DNA of 36,643 nt from Baffinella frigidus (GCA_026770585.1 MU646363.1:228648-265290), one strand, 5' to 3'. Positions 25,280 to 34,150 are shown, counted from the first letter of the stretch. Notes: a model not told the origin generated them from the letters alone. Numbers and translations are program-made.

Positions 25280-25760
25280 TAAGGTGCCAGGGCGTACGGA
25301 TGTGCCGGCATGGGAGGGATACCCTACGCGTAGGGTCCTAGGTATTGGCCTACTGTAGGGTCCTAGGTGCCTACTGTGTAGGGTCCTAGGTATTAGCTTA
25401 CTGGCACGTCCACGTGACGTCCGGTGGTTGTACATTTAAGTCCTTAAGAAGCCTTTAGGGCCTTTAGGTTGTATTGTTAGCACTTAATTCGGGCCCTCTC
25501 TGGTCGCCTTAAGTTTATGGTCCGACGTCATAAGTTCAATAACGTCTCTTCCCTCCCGGTGACGTGGTACGACCGGCCGTGGGGCTGCTAGCCGTGGAGC
25601 TTCTATTTTACTGGTGCGAATATTATCCATTGCTAAGGAATAACCGGAATTTCGACGAGAAATCTGGTCGTGGTACGACAGGCCCAGGGGCGCGATGTTC
25701 CCCGGGGGGGAACATCTCTCCCCCAGGTTCCCCCCGGGGGGGGGGGGGCCTCTCGTCGTA
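25280..25760. other. Non-coding stretch of short repeats
   Basis: GTAGGGTCCTAGGTATTGGC three times at 25325-25400, a CTTAAGTTTATGG segment, and TGGTGCGAATATTATCCATT, shared with 22228. Confidence 0.5.
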
Positions 25761-25964
25761 GAGCCAATGTGGTAGGACTTGGCCAGCGCGAACTTCGAAG
25801 TTGCAAGATTGCGAACTTCTAGATGGACCGTAATTATTAGTAAACACCATTTTGTAGTGCAAAACTTGAATTTAAAACACTACATGTCCAAACGGGTCCA
25901 TCTAGAAGTTCGCAATCTTGCAACTTCGAAGTTCGCTTTGGCCAAGTCCTACCAGATTGGCTCT
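25761..25964. mobile_element. 204-bp foldback element
   Basis: GAGCCAATGTGGTAGGACTT ... AAGTCCTACCAGATTGGCTC with arms of about 75 bases including GCGAACTTCGAAGTTGCAAG. Long near-perfect arms imply a recent origin. Confidence 0.78.
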
Positions 25965-26077
25965 ACCACGTTGTACCATCGTACCACGTGGTACGGCACG
26001 CCGTGGGGCAGCTGCGCTAAGTGGTACGACAGGCCGAGGGGCTGCTACAGGAATTATCTGTTTCCGGTGTTGCTTAG

Positions 26078-26140
26078 TTATGTCTCAGTCGATTTGGTCA
26101 GTTATGTCTCAGTCGATGAGTTATGTCTCAGTCGATTCGG
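26078..26140 (+). repeat. Tandem GTTATGTCTCAGTCGATTTG
   Basis: Three to four units of 18-22 bases. Confidence 0.75.
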
Positions 26141-26247
26141 TCTCTCAACAGTCTTCATCTTCCCACTCGACAGACGAAGGCGTTCTACCACACACCCAGA
26201 ACGTCAACTTAAGAAATGGTAAGTCAACACGACTGAAGAAGAGCCAG

Positions 26248-26394
26248 CTACTTCGCAGCCACTAGGGGCTTCACGGATACAGTCCATCTAAACTATTTGT
26301 ACTAGAAGCTTATCCATTTGCATTGGATTCTAACCGCATTTTCCCCGGATATCCGGGGGGAAGGAAACTCGGCCGCTGCTACGTGGAGAGAGCT
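26248..26394 (+). mobile_element. CCACTTAGCAG-family element
   Basis: CTTCACGGATACAGTCCATC matches 32760-32785; central CCCCGGATATCCGGGG palindrome; right end GCCGCTGCTACGTGG. Confidence 0.6.
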
Positions 26395-26433
26395 TCTGGA
26401 CGGAGGGGCAAGATTAGACCTCGAGGTCTAAGT

Positions 26434-26516
26434 TGAATAACCCCTAACCGATAAGACCATACGACCCTACGGTAGGCCACCCGTAGGGACATAGGGGGAT
26501 TCCTGCGGATAGTGGA
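26434..26516. mobile_element. CCACACAGCGG-family fragment at exon donor
   Basis: AATAACCCCTAACCGATAAG...CCTACGGTAGGC is the reverse of 17340-17405. It ends about 8 bases beyond the donor of exon 26525-26626. Confidence 0.55.
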
Positions 26517-26524
26517 GTGATGAC

Positions 26525-26626
26525 CTGGATAGCGACATTGAGGGTTTGCGAGAGCTTCGCGGAGGTGTTCTCCTTGCCAACCCGCGCCAGGAGCGACATC
26601 AGATTTGCGCGCGTACTTTCGAACAC
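26525..26626 (-). CDS. Exon: helical segment VFESTRANLMSLLARVGKEN
   Basis: Thirty-four codons (102 bp) lie between acceptor GGTCTGCAG and donor GTCATCAC, phase 0 at both ends. It reads VFESTRANLMSLLARVGKEN and then TSAKLSQTLNVAIQ, a plausible amphipathic helix pair. A truncated CCACACAGCGG-family element (26434-26516) lies about 8 bases beyond the donor. Only one copy is visible. No family is recognised. Confidence 0.66.
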
Positions 26627-26802
26627 CTGCAGACCGGGCGATCAGTACCAAGAACCGCTGCCGAGTGGGAAGCAGTTTTAAATATTTGTACCTGAAGCCA
26701 GGTCCGGAATCCGGGCCTGGACGTTTAAAACGTTTTGAGTTCCCTCGAGAACGGCCCTCGGATTTCATCCCGCTGGTTATTTAAATTAAATACTCAGAGA
26801 GT

Positions 26803-27262
26803 GGACGGAAGTGGAGAGAATAGAAAGCGGGCGGATATGGAGAGAACAGAAAGCGGACGTGGAGAGAATAGAAAGCGGGTGGACATGATGACACCAGAAA
26901 GCGGAAGTAGAGATCATAGAAGACCGGAAAGGGGGCGGACATGGAGAGAACAGAAAGCGAGCGGACATGGAGAGAATAGAAAGCGGACATGGATAAAATA
27001 GAAAGCGGGCGGACATGGAGAGAATAGAAAGCGGACGTGGAGAGAATAGAAAGTGGACATGGAGAGAATAGAAAGCGGACATGGAGAGAATAGAGAGCGA
27101 GTTGACATGGAGAGAATAGAAAGCGGACATGGAAAGAATAGAAAGCGGGCATGGAGAGGATCAAAAGCGGGCGGACATGGAGAGAATAGAAAGCGGGCAT
27201 CGAGAGAATACAAAGCGGGCATGGAGAGAATAGAAAGCGGACACGGATAGAATAGAAAACTT
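26803..27262 (+). repeat. Minisatellite GGACATGGAGAGAATAGAAA
   Basis: About 20 imperfect units of 22 or 26 bases (GCGGACATGGAGAGAATAGA). The 220-residue open frame over it is repeat-derived. Confidence 0.88.
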
Positions 27263-27271
27263 TCGAGGGAC

Positions 27272-27319
27272 CTGCTTCTCGATCGCAGCACCCGCCAGTT
27301 CCGCGATCGGCTCCAGTGC
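27272..27319 (-). CDS. Exon ALEPIAELAGAAIEKQ
   Basis: Sixteen codons (48 bp) lie between a textbook pyrimidine-rich acceptor (TTCTGCTCTTTGCAG) and donor GTCCCTCG, phase 0 on both sides. The peptide is Ala/Glu/Ile-rich and probably helical. Just downstream of the donor the intron turns into the minisatellite 26803-27262. No second copy was seen, unlike most exons here. Confidence 0.6.
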
Positions 27320-27447
27320 CTGCAAAGAGCAGAACGGTGCAAATTACAATGTGAATGAACACCACATCTACACGTGTTTGTTCAATCACCTTGTTGTTAA
27401 ACCCGACCGCGCCACGCGCTCTTGGCAGGAAACTCTTCATCAAATCT

Positions 27448-27597
27448 CATCCCGGCGAGTATTTCTGAGAAATACGATTTCGGGGATCTCCGATTCGATT
27501 TGCAATGAAAATTACTACACGGACGTGACTGAAAATGTCCGGTGTGTAGTAATTTTCGTTGCCAGGATCGTATTTCTCAGAAATACTACCCAGGATG
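27448..27597. mobile_element. 150-bp foldback MITE, CATCCC ends
   Basis: CATCCCGGCGAGTATTTCTG ... ACTACCCAGGATG with a second pair GAAAATTACTACAC/GTGTAGTAATTTTC. Confidence 0.75.
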
Positions 27598-27599
27598 AA

Positions 27600-27900
27600 A
27601 TCCAGGGGAGACCGCACACGCAACTGGACTACGGTGGACCCTATGGCGAACCCGCCAATATCCAAGTCAAACCAAGTCAACCCCACCTGTTCTCTCGGCG
27701 CGATGTCTGAAGACAAGTGAGACATAACTGAGCAATATTCCACTGTTACTTCTTAAGTTAACAGAGGTTCCACTTTTGCTTTGAGACGTTCCACTCTCGA
27801 CTTTTGTCTCGGTGAGCCGCACTCTGGGAAAAAATCTTTCTTGTAGCAGCGTCTGGGAGCTTGATACAGTCCAATGCCAAGCCCAACCTGATGGATTGCA
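27600..27900. other. Gene-free stretch
   Basis: Nothing recognised beyond scattered ACTTTTG/TTCCACT pieces (27762-27805). Confidence 0.3.
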
Positions 27901-27904
27901 TACC

Positions 27905-28320
27905 CTCTCATCCGCACCTGCTCTCGGAGGGCAGGTGCAAGGTCTCCACCCCTCCACACAGTGGGCTTCGCAGATCGGTCCATTTATTTTTGTGCTACGA
28001 ATTGAGAATTGCTCGGTACAAAGACATCTCCCTCCAGAGCGTTGGAGGAGGGGAGGCTGGCGTCGGAGGGGGGGAGAGCGCGAGCAAGAGAGAGAGAGAA
28101 AGAGAAAGAGAGAGAGAGAGAGATAGCGAGGGAGCGAGGGAGAGAGAGGGGGGGGGAGAGAGAGAGGGAGAGAGAGAGAGGGAGAGAGAGAGAGGGAGAA
28201 AAAAAAAGCGAACGAGAGAGAGGCGAAAACGCCAGTCAAACCCACTCAAACCTGCTCTCGGAGCGCGTTGGAGAGGGAGGAGGGGAGGCGGGCGTCGGAG
28301 GGGGAGAGAGCGCGAGCGAG
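27905..28320 (-). pseudogene. Shards of exon 28470-28586 (3' part) with GA tracts
   Basis: 28250-28302 repeats SDARLPSSLSNALREQ with an intact donor GTTTGAG. 28030-28065 reads SDASLPSSNALEG, and 27905-27940 is a poorer piece. GA/CT-rich DNA fills the space between copies. Confidence 0.6.
27954..28028 (+). mobile_element. Half of the CACACAGTGGGCTTCGCAG element
   Basis: Matches the right half of 30742-30872 in reverse orientation through GACATCT. Confidence 0.65.
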
Positions 28321-28440
28321 AGAGAGGCATAGCGATAGCGAGAGAGAGAGAGAGAGAGAGATGTCGAGAGAGAGAGATGTCGAGGGAGAGAGGGAGAGAG
28401 GGAGAGAGGGAGAGAGAGAGAGAAACAGAGACAGAGAGAG
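28080..28440 (+). repeat. GA microsatellites between exon shards
   Basis: Two GA-rich blocks (28085-28225 and 28305-28440) split by a shard of exon 28470-28586. On the coding strand they are CT tracts ahead of each shard. Confidence 0.85.
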
Positions 28441-28469
28441 GTGAAAACGCCAGTCCACCCAACTCAAAC

Positions 28470-28586
28470 CTGCTCTCGGAGCGCGTTGGAGAGGGAGGAG
28501 GGGAGGCGGGCGTCAGAGGGGGTCCACGCGGTCTTGGCTTGCTTCAGCGCTGGGTCTCTCAGCCGCGTGGCCAGCTCTTCCCGCGC
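28470..28586 (-). CDS. Exon: helical segment AREELATRLRDPALKQAKTA
   Basis: Exactly 39 codons (117 bp) lie between acceptor TCTGACAG and donor GTTTGAG, phase 0 at both ends. The protein starts AREELATRLRDPALKQAKTA, continues WTPSDARLPSSLSNALREQ, and is rich in Ala, Arg, Glu and Leu, as expected of amphipathic helix. It is the intact version of a sequence found in pieces over 27905-29405. The intron downstream of its donor is almost pure CT on the coding strand (GA on the plus strand), up to the next partial copy at 28250-28302. No domain name can be supported. Confidence 0.68.
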
Positions 28587-28756
28587 CTGTCAGATCCGTG
28601 TACAGAGTTAAGTCAGATCCGTGTGAGTTAAGTCAGATCCTGTCAGATCCGTGTGCAGAGTTAACCGCCGCACCAAAAAAGGTCAAGGTTTTGACGTTTC
28701 CGAGTTTCTGTCCCCAAACCGTCAACTTCAACCAGTTTTTGCAACCATTTCCGTGT

Positions 28757-29402
28757 GCGAAGCCGGAGGGGGTCCACGCGGTCTTGGCTTGCTTCAGGGC
28801 TAAGGTTGAGGGCTTGGGGTTTGAGTGGTGGCCGCTGTCGAGCCAACTCGGCACATATAAGACAGCCAGGACCGGGATTCCGGTCCTGGCTTTTCATTTT
28901 AAAAGTCCATTTCCTTCAGGATTCAGGTTAAAGTTTTTAAAATCGTGTCCCGTCCTCGCTCGGTAGCGGGTCTCTGAACCGCGTGGCCAGCTCGTCCTTC
29001 GCCTGCCACGCCAGGGCCCAAATCAGAATCAAAAGCTTCTACAGCACAGGTCCCAAATCAGACCCCGCACTCTAGCAAGCCAAGGCTTGAGTGCGACAGA
29101 GAGGCAGTGCGGTGCGTTGAGTGGCGTCACTCAACCGTGTGCGAAGTCGGAGGGGCTGCATGGCTGCTGACACCATCGACAACCCCACCTTGAAAATAGT
29201 CACATGTCCAGCCTTGAGTGGTGGGAGGTGGATCGTCTGCTTGTCGGTGGAGGCGAGCAACGCGACGAGGCTGGCGCCCACCGAGCCTAGCTAGTGGCGT
29301 AAGAGTGGCCATCCTAACATCAACGTCACCACAATTCCAGCACTCCGTTACCGCATGAGTGCGCTGGGTCTCTGAACCGCGTGGCCAGCTCGTTCCTCGT
29401 CT
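28757..29402 (-). pseudogene. Shards of exon 28470-28586 (5' part)
   Basis: 28757-28797 reads ALKQAKTAWTPSGFA, 28966-29012 reads KDELATRFRDP, and 29361-29402 reads RNELATRFRDPA after AACAG. A piece related to the PSGFA flank lies near 29136. Confidence 0.62.
28857..28975 (+). mobile_element. Element with GCCAGGACCGG hairpin and CGTCCTCGCTCGG end
   Basis: Related to 8818-8935; TTTTAAAAGTCCATTTCCTT shared. Confidence 0.55.
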
Positions 29403-29645
29403 GTTAGAGCAATTCCGGTAAATGTTCGCCGCATTTCGATCTGCAACTTCGGGACTTCCTTTGTACCACCAGGCTCGAAATGGCGCTTTGTAAAACGTTT
29501 TACGACCTTGACAACCTTTTTGGCTCTAGGGTTTGCAACAGGACGATTGGCTTTGAGCGGATCACGGTCGAGGATATAAGTCTGGGGTATTGGGGGTTAG
29601 GGCCAAGGTTGAGGGCTTGGGGTTAGCGTGCTGGGACGCGCAGCC

Positions 29646-29785
29646 TTATCCGGGGAAACCTATTTTTCTTTCATTTGATGGCAACGAAAATTACTACACA
29701 ATTCGTTATTATTAGTGATATTCAAGCATCTGTGTAGGAATTTTCGTTGCCGTCAAATAAAAGAAAAATAGGTTTCCCCGAATAA
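29646..29785. mobile_element. Foldback MITE, TTATCCGGGG family
   Basis: Complete 140-bp copy adjoining the element 29786-30041. Confidence 0.78.
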
Positions 29786-30041
29786 AGCGTCGCTATTGTA
29801 GATTTCGGGACCGCGCGGATTTCACTTCGGGTCGGGGGATCTCAAAAAATGGGAAAATCGCGGAGATTTTTACGTCCATCTAAAGTTTTATGATATCTTA
29901 CGCATCGATTTGATGACAAGATCGCGACCCCCACCCATATGATGACACACAACGAATCATTTTCACGTTTTTTCGTTCCCCGACCCCCCGACCTGATCTC
30001 AAAAAAATCCGCGCGGTCCCGAAATCTACAATAGCGACGCT
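29786..30041 (+). mobile_element. 256-bp inverted-repeat element between two foldbacks
   Basis: Ends AGCGTCGCTATTGTAGATTT and its exact complement, then CGGGACCGCGCGG. Second copy reversed at 35591-35837. No coding capacity. Confidence 0.8.
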
Positions 30042-30042
30042 T

Positions 30043-30200
30043 TTATCCGGGGAAACCTATTTTTCTTTTATTTGACGGCTACGAAAATTCCTACACAAAT
30101 GCTTGAATATCACAAATAATAACGAATTGTGTAGTAATTTTCGTTGTATAACGAATTGTGTAGTAATTCTCAATAACGAATTGTGTAGTAATTCTCATCC
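30043..30200. mobile_element. TTATCCGGGG-family element passing into tandem repeats
   Basis: The left arm is intact. The right arm is replaced by three units of TAACGAATTGTGTAGTAATT (30119-30200). Confidence 0.65.
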
Positions 30201-30216
30201 CTCGCCTACCACGCCA

Positions 30217-30371
30217 GGTCACAAATCAGAATCTAAAGCTTCTAAAGAACAGGTCACAAATCGGAATCTAAAGCTTCTAAAGGACAGGTCACAAATCAGA
30301 ATCTAAAGCCTCTGAAGCGAAGGTCACACATGAGAATCGAAAGCAGGGCACACATCAGAATCTAAAGCGAT
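30217..30371 (+). repeat. 35-bp tandem repeat GGTCACAAATCAGAATCTAA
   Basis: Three good units and two decayed ones; a single related unit lies at 29020-29070. Confidence 0.78.
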
Positions 30372-30521
30372 CTGTTGGTCACGCGAGGTCTAAAAAGGGT
30401 GCACTCTGTTGTCTCCATCCTGGTCGCAGTTGTCTGCTTTACTTTCTGATTTGTGACCTGACGCGAGGTCTGAAAAGGGCGCAACCGTGACCAGAATGGA
30501 CGCTCACGGATGAGGGAATCT

Positions 30522-30668
30522 CATCCCGCCAGGCATTTAAATTAGATGCTCGAAATGCGTACGTGTGGCGTCAGAAGTTGCCAGAAGTTGCCAATTTGGC
30601 CACTTCAGGCAGAATCTGACGCCAAAAGTATGCGTTTCGAGCATTTGATTGAAATGCCTGGCGGGATG
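30522..30668. mobile_element. 147-bp foldback MITE, CATCCCGCCAGGCATTT
   Basis: Near-perfect arms with GATGCTCGAAATGCG and GTGGCGTCAG/CTGACGCCA; ends like 27448-27597. Confidence 0.78.
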
Positions 30669-30741
30669 AAATTGCAATGACGCAGGTCGGTCAGGCAACT
30701 AACCGATGTCGTGTGGAATGGGAAGGATGAAGCCGTGAGGG

Positions 30742-30872
30742 CACACAGTGGGCTTCGCAGGAAATTTGGACCGAAACTCCGAACGTTCGGTTAATAAGAT
30801 GTCTTTGTACCGAGAAATTCTCAATTCGTAGCACAAAAATAAATGGACCGATCTGCGAAGCCCACTGTGTGG
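30742..30872. mobile_element. 131-bp MITE CACACAGTGGGCTTCGCAG
   Basis: Perfect 19-base ends; adjoins an exon shard at 30885. Confidence 0.78.
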
Positions 30873-30884
30873 AGGGGTGGAGAC

Positions 30885-30949
30885 CTTGGTGAGGAGGGTG
30901 GGGAGGGAGGTGTCGAGCGCGAGCTCATCCGTTACCAAGAGCACCATCT
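30885..30949 (-). pseudogene. Shard of exon 31229-31310
   Basis: Reads VLLVTDELALDTSLPTLLTK, with the donor side intact and the 5' end lost. The adjacent element 30742-30872 follows on. Confidence 0.65.
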
Positions 30950-31024
30950 AAGTTAACTTTTGACGCAGTATTGACATTTCCGGTGCGGGCTCTCTCTTGA
31001 GGCTCATAGACATTGTATCACTCA

Positions 31025-31123
31025 ACTCAAGGGTAAAGGGCCTTTCTAGGACCTGTAACTCAAGGCTAAAGGGCCTTTCTAGGACCTGTAACTCAAGGCT
31101 AAAGGGCCTTTCTAGGACCTGTA
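31025..31123 (+). repeat. 33-bp unit repeated three times
   Basis: ACTCAAGGCTAAAGGGCCTT plus 13 bases, exact in units two and three. Confidence 0.88.
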
Positions 31124-31228
31124 TCGAGAGTAATAATAAAGCTAGCCGGGTTGCCTCGCAAACTTTTTCACAGGAAAACGGTCTTAATTTGAACATTTAT
31201 GGCAACGAAATTTGCATGGGGTGTGGAC

Positions 31229-31310
31229 CTTGGTGAGGAGGGTGGGGAGGGAGGTGTCGAGCGCGAGCTCGTCTGTCAGGAAGAGCATCATCTTGGTCTT
31301 CGCTTTGAAC
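31229..31310 (-). CDS. Exon KMMLFLTDELALDTSLPTLL
   Basis: The 82-bp segment runs from acceptor CTCCCCAG to donor GTCCAC. After one carried base it reads FKAKTKMMLFLTDELALD followed by TSLPTLLTK and ends in phase 0. Three partial copies (30885-30949, 31398-31456, 32225-32280) differ from it mostly at third positions, for example ACC/ACG, AAG/AAA, CTG/CTC and ACA/ACG. This supports the frame and past selection as coding sequence. MMLFLTDEL looks like a beta-strand followed by a turn. No family is assigned. Confidence 0.66.
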
Positions 31311-31479
31311 CTGGGGAGAGGCGTATGGACAGGTAAGATCTGTGGTTTATGGACAGGTAAGATCCGGTGGTGGCTGGTCAAAAAGACTCAATTAGGCCTA
31401 GGAGCGCGAGCTCGTCCGTGAGGAAGAGCATCATTTTCGTCTTCGTTTTGAACCTGGGGCATGGTTTTCACCGCGTCAG

Positions 31480-31680
31480 AGAGAGAGAGAGAGAGAGAGA
31501 GATAGGAGACTTTTATTGAACTTATGACGTCGGACCATACACTTAAGGCGTCCAGAGAAGGCTCGAACTAAGTTTTCAACGCGTCACCGAACAGGGTCCA
31601 GGGCTCAGGGCCGAGGGTGTGAGCGTGCGTTGCAAATTGACTCGTGATTCTCGTAGGATTGGAGCTGGCCCCAAGAGAGC
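31480..31680. other. GA run and shared non-coding segment
   Basis: (GA)n at 31481-31502, then TTGAACTTATGACGTCGGAC (reverse of 24280). No exon seen. Confidence 0.5.
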
Positions 31681-31686
31681 CCCACC

Positions 31687-31822
31687 CACACGGTGGACTA
31701 CGGACCGTTCATCAAAAGTCAACTTACCCTGTGGGCAGTTAACTTTAAGGATGTTCTAGTGCAAATTTGGTCACGTTACCGCTAAAACTAGGGGTCCCGA
31801 AACCCTCGAAGCCCACCGTGTG
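31687..31822 (+). mobile_element. 136-bp MITE, ACACGGTGGACTAC family
   Basis: CACACGGTGGACTACGG ... CCCACCGTGTG. A solo right end (GAAGCCCACCGTGTGG) lies at 32080. Confidence 0.78.
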
Positions 31823-32220
31823 GTGAGAGAGTCTGAACCAAACCTTCAACGTTTCCCGTAGTTCAGGCATGTTTCATTATCTCATACTTCCCGTAGTTTC
31901 AGTGTATTTCAGTATCGCATACAAAAATTTCGTTTCAGTATCTCATACGCATTCACGTGATAAGTTTATGCCAGGCGCGAGGTTATTTTTATCTTATCCT
32001 GGTAAGAAATTGAGCATTTGTGTAGTAAATACTTTATATGTTCGGTTTTAAATAGGCCCCTCTAGCATTCCCGAGTAGAAGCCCACCGTGTGGAACCTCG
32101 TCGCGTCAACAGACAGATTCTATCTCGCAATGCGTCCATCTAAATGATTTCCCGTACAGTACGCACCTTGGTGTTTTACCACGTAAAAGTACGAAATTGC
32201 TCCAACGTCAGGCCGAATCC
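31823..32220. other. Gene-free stretch
   Basis: TTTCAGTATCTCATAC repeats three times at 31875-31950; GGTTTTAAATAGGCCCCTCT as at 11818. No exon supported. Confidence 0.45.
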
Positions 32221-32381
32221 GAGGTAGAATCTTTAAGGTGTCGTGGGCGAGCTCCTCGGTCAGAAAAAAACATGATTTTTTTTCTGTATGGACAGGTAAA
32301 ATCTGTGGTTTATGGACAGGTAAGATCCGGTAGATGGCAAAAAGACTCAATCGGCCCTAGGAGCGTTGGGGACAAACAGCA

Positions 32382-32505
32382 TTCCAAAGTGGACCAAATC
32401 GAGATTGTAACTTGGCCATTTCCTTCCGACAGCCGGCCGTTTTCGACCGGCCCCTCGAAGGAAATGGCTGGAGCCACTTCCTCGATTTGGTCAACTTCGG
32501 AGGGC
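32382..32505. mobile_element. Foldback element beside exon 32524-32573
   Basis: GTGGACCAAATCGAG.../CTCGATTTGGTCAAC with inner GGCCATTTCCTTC/GAAGGAAATGGC. Confidence 0.68.
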
Positions 32506-32523
32506 TGGGAGGGGTGGGGCGAC

Positions 32524-32573
32524 CTTGTATGCAGCTCCCGGTAGAGGCGCAGCTCTGAAGGGTTCACTCCTAT
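32524..32573 (-). CDS. Exon IGVNPSELRLYRELHT
   Basis: The 50-bp segment lies between acceptor TTTCCAG and donor GTCGCC. It encodes IGVNPSELRLYRELHT plus two bases (AG), which combine with the first base of exon 31229-31310 to give Arg. It starts in phase 0, matching the preceding exon. The N-x-x-E-L-x-hydrophobic pattern is weakly like FNAVELTV in exon 4256-4366, in the same relative place after the AEAADL motif. No domain is recognised. A foldback element (32382-32505) begins about 20 bases downstream of the donor. Confidence 0.6.
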
Positions 32574-32611
32574 CTGGAAAGTGGCCGTTCGCCGTCAGCC
32601 AAACCGTCCTC

Positions 32612-32700
32612 TTTTGGCGTCAGCCATCCTATCATATCGTAGGAGTTTCTCCCATCGTATGATAGGAGTTTCTCCTACGATATGATAGGAGTTTCTCGAA
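32612..32700. repeat. Hairpin of TATCATATCGTAGGAGTTTC units
   Basis: TCCTATCATATCGTAGGAG is answered by CTCCTACGATATGATAGGA; ATGATAGGAGTTTCTC occurs twice. Confidence 0.75.
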
Positions 32701-32740
32701 AGTGCTTTTTCGGCGTCAGCTGTGTGGATGTCCAAGCAAA

Positions 32741-32878
32741 TCACTTAGCAGCCAAAGGGGACTTTACGGATACAGTCCACCCAAACGATCTTCACTAGAA
32801 TCTCATCCACTGTCCTGGAACCTAACCGGAATTTCGCCTTCAATTCAAGACAAAAAGGAACTCGCCGCTGCTAAGTGG
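32741..32878 (+). mobile_element. 138-bp MITE, CCACTTAGCAG family
   Basis: TCACTTAGCAGCC ... GCCGCTGCTAAGTGG; inner part matches 10860-10998 reversed. Confidence 0.68.
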
Positions 32879-32879
32879 G

Positions 32880-33160
32880 TTCCACCAGAGTCGCGCTAGG
32901 TACGGATAGAACATCATCGATTTGAAGATCGACATCCTCTCAATTTACACGCATTCGTCCAAACAAATCCCTTTCTGTAGTCCCGCTCTGTTGTACTTCC
33001 TCAACAAAGCAACTCTCTCTCTGTCTTGATGCATTTTCGTCGAGTCGAAGATCGACATCCTCCAAATTTCTACACATCAAACCAAAACAATCCACACTAA
33101 CTCGCCCAAAACAACTCTAACCCCGAAAACCTAAACACAAGTTTTGGGAAAGGTTCTGTC
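32880..33160. other. Gene-free stretch
   Basis: A repeated GAAGATCGACATCCTC (32923, 33046) is the only structure seen. Forms part of the intron 5' of exon 32524-32573. Confidence 0.4.
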
Positions 33161-33178
33161 AGAGAGGGTGAGCGAGAC

Positions 33179-33236
33179 CTGCTTCACATCGATGAAGACT
33201 AGGATCAAGTCCGCTGCCTCCGCCACAGCCAGATAC
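33179..33236 (-). CDS. Exon: hydrophobic AEAADLILVFID segment
   Basis: The 58-bp segment begins after GCCGAACAG and ends before GTCTCG. After one carried base it reads YLAVAEAADLILVFIDVKQ. The run DLILVFID looks like a buried beta-strand. P-loop GTPases of the EHD/dynamin group have a similar strand after G3, but no P-loop or NKxD motif is visible here, so that assignment stays open. A shard at 33388-33435 differs mainly at third codon positions (GCT/GCA, GCG/GCC, GTC/GTT), which supports this frame. The same motif recurs in exon 4256-4366. It ends in phase 0 and feeds exon 32524-32573. Confidence 0.68.
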
Positions 33237-33444
33237 CTGTTCGGCGCTCGGAATCAGGTCGTGGAACAGCCCCGCCGGCAGGCTCTTGAGCGCCCGCGTG
33301 ACCGGTCACGCGGACGCCGAAGCCAACTGTCCGAGGTGACTGCCTTGTCATGTTCCGTCGAAGTCATGCACACCCCAAGATATCGATGAAAACTAGGATC
33401 AAGTCGGCTGCCTCCGCCACTGCCAGATACCTGTTCGGCGCTCC

Positions 33445-33683
33445 GTCACGTCCAAATAAGCCGTCCATCTATCATATATAGGCCACACCCACAAGAAGTT
33501 ACTACCGTCACGTCCAAATAAGCCGTCCATCTATCATATATAGGCCACACCCACAAGAAGTTACTACCGTCACGTCCAAATAAGCCGTCCATCTATCATA
33601 TATAGGCCACACCCACAAGAAGTTACTACCGTCACGTCCAAATAAGCCGTCCATCTATCATATATAGGCCACACCCACAAGAA
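33445..33683 (+). repeat. 62-bp tandem repeat, nearly four exact units
   Basis: Units start GTCACGTCCAAATAAGCCGT at 33445, 33507, 33569 and 33631, with no difference seen by eye. A TATATAG motif lies in each. Confidence 0.92.
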
Positions 33684-33753
33684 TTTGCACCAAGTCGGCT
33701 GCCTCTGCCACTGCCAGATACCTGTTCGGCGCTCGGAATCAGGTTGTGAGATT

Positions 33754-33785
33754 TAGGGTTTCGGGTTTCGGGTTTCGGGTTTCGG
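33754..33785 (+). repeat. TTTCGGG array beside exon shard
   Basis: Short clean array; a longer one is at 34318-34440. Confidence 0.8.
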
Positions 33786-33850
33786 AGCTTGGAATCGCGC
33801 GCACGATTCTGGGATCAAGTCCGCTGCCTCCGCCTCTGCCACCACGCAAG

Positions 33851-34150
33851 AGTGCAAGACTGACCTGGGAAAACAAGTCGGTTCACACGGAATTTGTATC
33901 AACTTCCCGAAATTTCGATTTTTTCTGGGGAGAATGTTGACTTATGAACATTTGAAAATAGCCAGATCTGGCTATTTCTCCTGCAGGCCACTCTGCCCTA
34001 CACTCTTGCGTGGCAGGTACCTACACCGCGCCCAAAATCAGGTTTAGGAAACCTTAAACCCCGAGCATCCTAGTCTGCATCGATCCTCATTAGGAATGCT
34101 CCTAGTCTTAATCGATCCTCCTCGATCCTCAAATCCAACAATGAGTAGCA
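33851..34150. other. Gene-free stretch
   Basis: AATAGCCAGATCTGGCTATT palindrome at 33957-33976 and ATCGATCCTC repeats at 34079-34130. No exon seen. Confidence 0.45.

Larger units (their letters stand above)
31398..32280 (-). pseudogene. Two further shards of exon 31229-31310
   Basis: 31398-31456 reads FKTKTKMMLFLTDELAL with acceptor CCCCAG intact. 32225-32280 reads IMFFLTEELAHDTLKILP and is more diverged. A segment TGGACAGGTAAGATCYG repeats at 31327, 31348, 32288 and 32314. Confidence 0.62.

Noticed and set aside
26781-27443. 220-residue minus-strand open frame (Phe-Tyr-Ser-Leu-His-Val repeats)
   Set aside because: Direct product of the 22/26-bp minisatellite, open in three frames.
27667-28631. 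Open frames of 190-256 residues on both strands
   Set aside because: GA/CT microsatellite plus exon shards; only the 28470-28586 part has splice borders and codon-position support.
33179-33236. Firm call of an EHD/dynamin-type GTPase
   Set aside because: Only one strand-like motif fits; no P-loop, switch or G4 motif is visible in the chain.
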